Shown: positions 20,691 through 24,679 of the stretch, in pieces
Layout: each line of letters begins with the position of its first letter
How positions within the stretch are numbered: position 1 is the first letter of the stretch
Virus record (IMG/VR): IMGVR_UViG_3300050821_003366
Coordinates: 1 to 24,679 of that record
Length of the DNA stretch: 24,679 nucleotides
Reading direction: 5' to 3' (one strand)
Origin: a virus
The notes under the pieces: model-generated
Database searches by the model: none
What the model saw: only the letters and a program-made list of their open reading frames with translations
What the model was told of the DNA's origin: nothing
Program-made: the position numbers and the translations under genes

Positions 20691-20981
20691 CTAGCGGCGC
20701 GGCGCCACCTTGATGTTGCGCATCCCGTGGCGTTTGAGGACTTCCGCAACGACGGCAGCGACCGCCGCGCCCGACCATTCGCGCTGGCCGGCCAAATAAA
20801 ACTCGGCCGCACGCACCGAACAATTGGCGCAGGCAGCGATGTTAGCCGCGGTTTTCTGCGGCCAAAGCATTCTCGCAACGTCGGAAAGTACACACGCGAA
20901 CAATCGTTCGTCGTCCGGAACTGCCACTCGCGCGATGGTTGATTGTTCCAAACGGCGAGCCGTCGATACTCTGGTACGCAT
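20691..20981 (-). CDS. HTH-like small protein at head of leftward operon, 96 aa
   Basis: The central part LWPQKTAANIAACANCSVRA, then AEFYLAGQREWSGAAVAAVV reads as a helix-turn-helix of the type seen in small rhizobial phage regulators (K-T-A-A-x-I-A then R-A-A-E-x-Y-L-A-G-x-R-x-W). The N-terminus is basic (MRTRVSTARRLEQ). GGGAG lies seven bases before the ATG. It is first in the long leftward unit, beyond the terminator that follows the Cro-like gene. Likely DNA-binding; target unknown. Confidence 0.65.
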   Translation of the reverse strand: MRTRVSTARRLEQSTIARVAVPDDERLFACVLSDVARMLWPQKTAANIAACANCSVRAAEFYLAGQREWSGAAVAAVVAEVLKRHGMRNIKVAPRR

Positions 20982-21131
20982 GACAAACTCCCTACTGACG
21001 CAACAAAATCGGGACTCTGTGATGTCAATTGAATTTCAGGTGAGCGCGTCTTTACCATCACATGTGGAACTGCGACAAATAAGTGAAAATTTAATTCCAA
21101 CACCGTCCCAGTTGTGTCAGCTTGGCGACAC
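20982..21131. promoter_or_regulatory. Control region between the Cro-like gene's terminator and the leftward operon
   Basis: About 150 bp without a gene. On the minus strand TTGACA (21029-21024) is a perfect -35-like box; -10 matches are weak (TTTGTT or TTGTTG near 21007-21001). CACATGTG (21059-21066) is a perfect palindrome. An inverted repeat TTGTGTC (21112-21118), 8 bp, GACACAA (21127-21133) borders the terminator. One lone half-operator TTTACC lies at 21051-21056. Likely the promoter and regulatory sites for the operon starting at 20981. Confidence 0.4.
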
Positions 21132-21159
21132 AAAAAAGAAACGCTCCCGTCACGGAGCG
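21132..21159 (-). terminator. Rho-independent terminator after the Cro-like gene
   Basis: On the minus strand CGCTCC (21159-21154), 6-nt loop, GGAGCG (21147-21142), then TTTCTTTTTTG. Six GC-rich pairs with a strong T-run: a convincing terminator for transcripts from the Cro-like gene, so genes from 20981 leftward need a new promoter or antitermination. Confidence 0.82.
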
Positions 21160-21195
21160 ACGGGGCGAAAAGATGAGCAATGTTGTCGATTGGGA

Positions 21196-21444
21196 TCAAG
21201 CACGCGCCTCCAGAGCTTCAGACGAAGGCCGCGGAACATCAGATGGCCACTCACCATCGGGCCATTTCTCAGAAAACCAGCGCAGCGCATCCTCAAGTCG
21301 GCCGACGGTGATATCGGCGCCCTCCTCAAGCGCGGTGAGCTTTTTTCCATCGTTGAGAGCGCGCGAACTCACCGTCGAAAGCGGGATTCCCTCGATCTCG
21401 GCGTACCGCCGCGCGACGCGGAGCAATTGGTCGATGCCTGACAT
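21196..21444 (-). CDS. Cro-like HTH regulator, 82 aa
   Basis: Small helical protein (MSGIDQLLRVARRYAEIEGI, PLSTVSSRALNDGKKLTALE, ITVGRLEDALRWFSEKWPDG). The arrangement GIPLSTVSSRAL resembles the helix-turn-helix of a small phage-regulator type common in rhizobial genomes. It is divergent from the repressor gene across three operators, monocistronic up to a terminator, and so fits a Cro-type or lytic regulator. The ATG lies 6 bp after the predicted -10 box, so its message is probably leaderless. The true role (Cro, activator or second repressor) is inferred from position. Confidence 0.72.
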   Translation of the reverse strand: MSGIDQLLRVARRYAEIEGIPLSTVSSRALNDGKKLTALEEGADITVGRLEDALRWFSEKWPDGEWPSDVPRPSSEALEARA

Positions 21445-21450
21445 GGCCGC

Positions 21451-21479
21451 AATATCGGTAAGTTTACCGGCGTTGTCAA
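21451..21479 (-). promoter_or_regulatory. Predicted leftward promoter with operator in its spacer
   Basis: On the minus strand TTGACA (21479-21474), 17 bp, GATATT (21456-21451); the -35 is perfect and the -10 has 4 of 6 bases. The whole operator core at 21457-21468 lies in the spacer, so bound repressor would block polymerase. Transcription should start at about 21444, on the A of the Cro-like ATG. Confidence 0.65.
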
Positions 21480-21530
21480 CGGCAATCTTACCGGATGCAT
21501 GGGCTGTGAATTCCGGTCAATCTACCGGAA
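21455..21530. promoter_or_regulatory. Left operator cluster, three sites
   Basis: Three inverted-repeat sites with a shared 12-bp core: GGTAAGTTTACC (21457-21468), GGCAATCTTACC (21481-21492) and GGTCAATCTACC (21515-21526). The third is flanked by perfect arms TTCCGGT/ACCGGAA and its last base is the A of the repressor ATG (21530). Spacing 24 and 34 bp start to start. Expected to bind the repressor and/or the Cro-like protein and control both divergent genes. Confidence 0.8.
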
Positions 21531-21910
21531 TGGATCTAAAGGCCATCCTCGCGAACATTGATCGCCGCTTGAAGGTGCTACAAATCAGCGCCCACGAGGC
21601 ATCGCTGGATTCTGGCCACCAGGATGTCATCCGGAACCTCCGAAGAAAGGTCAAGAACGGCAAAGCTTCCAAGGGAAGCTTACGCGCTGATACCTTAGAG
21701 GATTTGGCCCGAGCCCTAAAATGCAGTGTGGAGGATCTTAAGAGACCGGTGGACGCCTCAGGGGCGGCGCTGGTGCCAGGCATGCGGGATATCCTTTTGG
21801 CCCGCCGGGAACTCTTGGACCGCGAGCGGGCCCTCATTGACGAACAGCTCGCAGCGATGGACGAGGCGGAGTTTACCGGTAAAAAGGGCGGAAAAAGAAA
21901 ACATCGGTAA
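21530..21910 (+). CDS. Phage repressor, XRE-like HTH, 126 aa
   Basis: Start at 21530 (MDLKAILANIDRRLKVLQIS): the open frame reaches 21122, but the upstream part covers the operators and the Cro-like gene antisense. Residues ~15-75 look like an HTH domain (SAHEASLDSGHQDVIRNLRR, then ADTLEDLARALKCSVEDL, a typical XRE end). Residues ~85-115 are a coiled-coil-like helix (RDILLARRELLDRERALIDE) for dimerisation, and the end is basic (GKKGGKRKHR). There is no S24 peptidase domain, so RecA-stimulated self-cleavage is not expected. Operators lie on both sides of the gene, supporting repression of both early operons and autoregulation. Confidence 0.78.
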   Translation: MDLKAILANIDRRLKVLQISAHEASLDSGHQDVIRNLRRKVKNGKASKGSLRADTLEDLARALKCSVEDLKRPVDASGAALVPGMRDILLARRELLDRERALIDEQLAAMDEAEFTGKKGGKRKHR

Positions 21911-21945
21911 GTCTACCGATTTCTGTTGACCGGTAAGTTTACCGG
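21872..21945. promoter_or_regulatory. Right operator cluster, two sites plus an internal palindrome
   Basis: GGTAAGTCTACC (21906-21917, within perfect ATCGGTA/TACCGAT arms) overlaps the repressor stop codon; GGTAAGTTTACC (21932-21943, within CCGG...CCGG) is identical in core to the leftmost operator. They start 26 bp apart. A perfect palindrome TTTACCGGTAAA (21872-21883) inside the last codons of the repressor gene presents the same half-sites facing outward. Confidence 0.78.
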
Positions 21946-21954
21946 CTTTAAGGT
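21926..21954 (+). promoter_or_regulatory. Predicted rightward early promoter with operator in its spacer
   Basis: TTGACC (21926-21931), 17 bp, TAAGGT (21949-21954). The -35 has 5 of 6 bases, the -10 is weak (3 of 6). The operator core 21932-21943 begins directly after the -35, mirroring the leftward promoter. It would drive the recombination operon from 21981. Confidence 0.5.
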
Positions 21955-21980
21955 GATCTTCTCAACCGGAGATCGCCGCC

Positions 21981-22232
21981 ATGCCTCCCGCCTATTGCTC
22001 AGCCGAAGACCTTGCCGACCACCGCCATGATTTAGCCAAGCACGAGCCGCGCGCATCGGATCCCATAAACGCCGTCGAGATCGCCGCGCTCGTCCGCGGC
22101 ATGACGTCGATCACCGAGGCGGCCAAACTCATCGATCAGTATGCCGCCACGGTCGCATCAGCCGCAAAGGTAGATGCCGTCAGCCAGACCTATGACCTGA
22201 TCGACGGCGTTCTCGCCCGCAAGGGGCGCTGA
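21981..22232 (+). CDS. Small unknown protein, first gene of rightward operon, 83 aa
   Basis: MPPAYCSAEDLADHRHDLAK then helical NAVEIAALVRGMTSITEAAK, LIDQYAATVASAAKVDAVSQ and a basic end. GGAG lies about nine bases upstream of the ATG. No family recognised; immediate-early position suggests a host-takeover or regulatory function, which is inference. Confidence 0.65.
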   Translation: MPPAYCSAEDLADHRHDLAKHEPRASDPINAVEIAALVRGMTSITEAAKLIDQYAATVASAAKVDAVSQTYDLIDGVLARKGR

Positions 22233-22233
22233 C

Positions 22234-22410
22234 ATGACGCGCCAGCAGCACGCCGATTCCGCATTGCGCCGATGGCAAGAACTCCGCGAGTTGCCGCCGT
22301 CGGTACGCATCGAATGGATGGTCTACGACTTCTTCCATCCGCCGATCGATCTCGACGCTCGCTTTGAGGACCAGATCGCAGCCGTAGCGCGGGAGATGGC
22401 ACATGGGTGA
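22234..22410 (+). CDS. Small unknown protein, 58 aa
   Basis: Read directly from the gap after the 83-aa gene: MTRQQHADSALRRWQELREL, then PPSVRIEWMVYDFFHPPIDL and DARFEDQIAAVAREMAHG, stop at 22410. AAGGGG stands upstream. Helical, amphipathic, no known family. It starts one base after the previous stop and overlaps the next gene by 8 bp, the compact arrangement typical of this operon. Confidence 0.65.
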   Translation: MTRQQHADSALRRWQELRELPPSVRIEWMVYDFFHPPIDLDARFEDQIAAVAREMAHG

Positions 22411-22531
22411 CGTCATCGCTTTTCCCCGCCGCAAACGATCTTTCGAATGGGGTCTTTTCGGGGCTCTGCTTGCAAACTTCTTCATCGTGATTGTGTTCGG
22501 GCTTCTCGTTTTTGAGATTTTACGGCCATGA
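22403..22531 (+). CDS. Small single-span membrane protein, 42 aa
   Basis: MGDVIAFPRRKRSFEWGLFG then ALLANFFIVIVFGLLVFEIL ending RP: a basic cytoplasmic start and one hydrophobic helix (~18-40), so N-in topology by the positive-inside rule. GGGAGA lies before the ATG. Too short for usual gene calling. No family known; possible membrane-targeted early phage peptide. Confidence 0.6.
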   Translation: MGDVIAFPRRKRSFEWGLFGALLANFFIVIVFGLLVFEILRP

Positions 22532-22611
22532 CGCTTGAAGCAAAATTGATGCTCGCCCTGGACGTCGGAGCCATGCTGTTTTTCTTCGCACGGGTCTGGA
22601 TCGGCCGATGA
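22528..22611 (+). CDS. Tiny membrane peptide, 27 aa
   Basis: MTLEAKLMLALDVGAMLFFF then ARVWIGR. It is bracketed by ATGA overlaps on both sides (22528-22531 and 22608-22611), the main reason to believe it. About 17 hydrophobic residues could span or lie on the membrane. It may instead exist mainly to couple translation. Confidence 0.5.
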   Translation: MTLEAKLMLALDVGAMLFFFARVWIGR

Positions 22612-22820
22612 AGCTGCGTACCAGACCAATCACCGCGCTCCAGCGATTGTGCGTCATCCAGGCGACGATCGGCCCGCTGATCCCGTTCCGCGTTGGGATT
22701 GCGCGCAATCGGCAAGGCCCATTCTTCAAGCCTCATACCGTGCAGGGGCTTGTGAATCGAGGATATCTGCGCGGCTACCGATGCGGCCGGCATTTCTATT
22801 TCACAGCTCGGAGCGCCTGA
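22608..22820 (+). CDS. Small basic winged-helix-like protein, 70 aa
   Basis: MKLRTRPITALQRLCVIQAT and a C-terminal half FKPHTVQGLVNRGYLRGYRC, then GRHFYFTARSA: recognition-helix-like T-V-x-x-L-V-x-R-G-Y-L followed by a beta hairpin, as in small winged-helix domains. Strongly basic. Its TGA overlaps the exonuclease ATG as TGATG. Probably DNA-binding; exact role unknown. Confidence 0.65.
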   Translation: MKLRTRPITALQRLCVIQATIGPLIPFRVGIARNRQGPFFKPHTVQGLVNRGYLRGYRCGRHFYFTARSA

Positions 22821-23755
22821 TGCCAGATCCTACCAAAGCAACAATCAGCGCCACCGAAATGTCGGGCCTTCTCGGCGTCTCGCCCTACGTGACGAAATGG
22901 ATGCTCTATCAACGCTTCGCCAAGGGCATCGATGCGCCGGGCCCAGACCACAACAGACTTGATTGGGGGACGAAGATGGAGCCCCTGCTTCTCGAGCAAG
23001 CTGCGGCGGATCTGAGGCTCGAGGTGACGACCAATCGGCAGCCGGACGGATCGCAGATTTACGTGCGACGCGGGCTGCTCGGTTGTTCGCGCGATGCAGA
23101 TATTTACGATCCGCAACGCGGTCCCGGCGCACTCGAAACCAAGTGCTGCTTCGACTACAAAATTCTGATGCAGGAGTGGGACGGCGGCAAAACGCCTCCT
23201 CGCCAGCACGAAATCCAGCTTCAGCAGCAGATGTATGTCGGCAACGGACATGTGCCTTTCGAATGGGGATGCATCGCATTGTGGTGCGGCGGTGACATGA
23301 CCTATTTCCAGCGGAAGCCAATGCTGGATTTGTGGGCGAAGTTCGAAGCCGAAGCGATGCAGTTCTTTGATGACGTGAAGGGCGGCACCGAGCCAGAGCC
23401 GTTTGGTTCGCCGATCGAAGTCCCGCTACTCAAGCAGATATTCGACAAACCTACCGGCGAGGTCATTGATGCGGTCGTGGTGCTCGGCGAGGTCGAGGCC
23501 ACGAAGCTTGCTCAGCGCGTGGTCGACGCTGAATACCAGCGCGTTACTCGGTTGGCGGCCGAGAAGTTTGAGAACGAGACCAAGGCCAAGTTGCTCGGCC
23601 TGATGCAAGAGGCTGACGAGTTGGAATTACCACAAGGTATCCGCGTCAAGATAACGCGATCCGCGCGTGCCGGCTACACTGTGAAGCCGACGAACAGCGT
23701 CACGGTCAAAGCGCACATCCCGCAACAGATCGATGGAGCGTTCGGTGGCATCTGA
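22820..23755 (+). CDS. YqaJ-family recombination exonuclease, 311 aa
   Basis: Lambda-exonuclease-like nuclease that would resect double-strand ends for the annealing protein encoded next. Motifs: early SATEMSGLLGVSPYVTKWML, WGTKMEPLLLE with E54, RDADIYDP with D94, LETK with E106 and K108 (the D-x(n)-E-x-K core), and the Gln-rich QHEIQLQQQMYVG (about 129-141) typical of YqaJ. The C-terminal third is a charged helix and a final beta region. Start at 22820, overlapping the previous stop as TGATG; an open frame to 22649 overlaps the winged-helix gene and was not used. Confidence 0.88.
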   Translation: MPDPTKATISATEMSGLLGVSPYVTKWMLYQRFAKGIDAPGPDHNRLDWGTKMEPLLLEQAAADLRLEVTTNRQPDGSQIYVRRGLLGCSRDADIYDPQRGPGALETKCCFDYKILMQEWDGGKTPPRQHEIQLQQQMYVGNGHVPFEWGCIALWCGGDMTYFQRKPMLDLWAKFEAEAMQFFDDVKGGTEPEPFGSPIEVPLLKQIFDKPTGEVIDAVVVLGEVEATKLAQRVVDAEYQRVTRLAAEKFENETKAKLLGLMQEADELELPQGIRVKITRSARAGYTVKPTNSVTVKAHIPQQIDGAFGGI

Positions 23756-24679
23756 TCTCGTCATTTTCGAAAACACGCTCAAGCCGCTCGCCCCTCGTTT
23801 CGAGCAGGCTTTGGCCGGCGCGATTCCGGTCGAGCGCTTGATGCGATCGATCATGGTCTCGGTCGAGCGCAATCCGGATTTGCTGGTTAAGGCCGATCGG
23901 CAAAGCCTGCTCAATGCGTCGATGTCGGCCGCATGCCTCGCGCTGGAGGTCGATGGCGTGACCGGGCAGGCCTACTTCATCCCGTTCAAAGGCAAGGCGC
24001 AGCTCGTCATCGGCTACAAGGGAATGAATACGCTCGGCGCCCGTTCCGGTTTCAGCATCCAGGGCGAGGTAGTCCGCGAGGGCGACACATTCGATTATGA
24101 GCTAGGAGACAAGGGCTTCGTCAAGCACAAGCCGAAGCTCGGCAGCCGCGGACCGATCCTGGCCGCGTGGGCTACCGCTTCATCAAACCATCGGCCTTCG
24201 CTTATCTCCGTGCTCGGCATCGATGACATCATGGCGATCAAGCAAAAGTCGCCAGGCGGCAGCCGATCGGACAGCCCCTGGATGGACATGATGATCGGCT
24301 TTCCCGCGATGGCGGCGAAGTCGGCGAAACGTCGCCTGTCCCGCGCTATGCCGCTCAATGCCGATCCGCGCTTTCATCTCGCTGCCGCGATGGAAGAGAC
24401 CGTCGAGGAACGCGGCAAGCTCGCATGGATCGATCCCCAGCGCGGTCTGCAGATCGAAGGCGAGACGATATCGAACGAAACGCAGATCAACCACGAGCAG
24501 CGCGGGACGGCCGAATTGCTGGCGCCGCGCGAGACAAGCGACGATCTGATGGCATGGGATAGCAAGCTCGCCACGGCCGCACTGCAGGGCACGGATTCGT
24601 TGCGCGAGACGTGGGGCACCGTGCCGAAACATCTGAAAAAATCGCTGGAGGCCGCGTTGCGCAATCGACATCAGCCAAC
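23745..24679 (+). CDS. recT: RecT-family single-strand annealing protein, incomplete at right edge
   Basis: Starts at GTG 23745 with GGAG six bases upstream, 11 bp inside the exonuclease gene, and remains open to the window end (311 codons seen). Family-like segments: LNASMSAACLALEVDGVTGQ, then AYFIPFKGKAQLVIGYKGMN and TLGARSGF; later WMDMMIGFPAMAAKSAKRRL resembles the RecT W-x-x-M-x-x-K-T-x-x-R region. The tail (after ~250) is polar and disordered-looking, as in RecT homologues. Together with YqaJ it forms a phage homologous recombination pair promoting strand annealing. Confidence 0.85.
   Translation, partial: MASDLVIFENTLKPLAPRFEQALAGAIPVERLMRSIMVSVERNPDLLVKADRQSLLNASMSAACLALEVDGVTGQAYFIPFKGKAQLVIGYKGMNTLGARSGFSIQGEVVREGDTFDYELGDKGFVKHKPKLGSRGPILAAWATASSNHRPSLISVLGIDDIMAIKQKSPGGSRSDSPWMDMMIGFPAMAAKSAKRRLSRAMPLNADPRFHLAAAMEETVEERGKLAWIDPQRGLQIEGETISNETQINHEQRGTAELLAPRETSDDLMAWDSKLATAALQGTDSLRETWGTVPKHLKKSLEAALRNRHQP

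Noticed and set aside
20672-21199. 175-aa minus-strand frame across the terminator region
   Set aside because: It runs through the terminator and control region and out of frame over the 96-aa gene, which has the better ribosome site.
21122-21529. Upstream extension of the repressor frame
   Set aside because: It would cover the Cro-like gene antisense, the operators and both promoters; protein there is Ser/Arg-rich noise.
22649-22819. Upstream extension of the YqaJ-family gene
   Set aside because: Overlaps the winged-helix-like gene entirely; the TGATG junction at 22818-22822 explains the start.

Overview
The window reads as part of a tailed-phage genome or prophage with short-tailed (podovirus-like) morphology, from an alphaproteobacterial host, most likely Hyphomicrobiales/Bradyrhizobium-like. 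The host inference rests on high GC, a phage copy of the alphaproteobacterial cell-cycle regulator GcrA, and the style of the small regulators. No integrase, lysis cassette, tRNA, rRNA, insertion sequence or CRISPR array was seen, so temperate lifestyle is inferred from the repressor/operator region alone.

Region 1 (1-10526, minus strand) is a tightly packed virion block. In transcription order it holds a Pro/Gly-rich protein, a 70-aa protein, a scaffold-like protein, the major capsid protein, a repeat-bearing head-associated protein, four small proteins (one with a Sec signal peptide), a tail adaptor, a tail-nozzle-like protein, an unknown protein with three HxxxH pairs, and three or four candidate ejection/internal virion proteins. 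The last runs off the left edge. Region 2 (10527-13017, plus strand) is divergent from it: a zinc-ribbon protein, the portal protein, then a 15-codon highly cationic mini-ORF with a strong ribosome binding site and a UACG-loop terminator. Region 3 (13020-16902, minus strand) converges on that terminator. It encodes two small unknown proteins, the large terminase, an O-antigen ligase/polymerase-type (Wzy_C) membrane protein and two small upstream genes, preceded by a 310-bp control region.

Region 4 (17213-20981, minus strand) looks like the leftward early/middle operon: HTH proteins, unknown small proteins, a DUF1376-type replication protein, an HNH endonuclease and a GcrA homologue. Region 5 (21132-21954) is the genetic switch: a Cro-like regulator (minus), a small C-terminal-protease-less repressor (plus), and five operators with a GGTAA-N2-TTACC-like core on both sides of the repressor gene. 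The operators occupy the spacers of the two best predicted promoters. Region 6 (21981-24679, plus strand) is the rightward early operon: tiny genes, including two small membrane proteins, then a YqaJ-family exonuclease and a RecT-family annealing protein that is cut by the right edge.

The picture is of a repressor closing both early operons, early recombination and replication functions, and late virion genes in three separately oriented blocks. Functions are assigned from protein sequence motifs read by eye; no database search was run.
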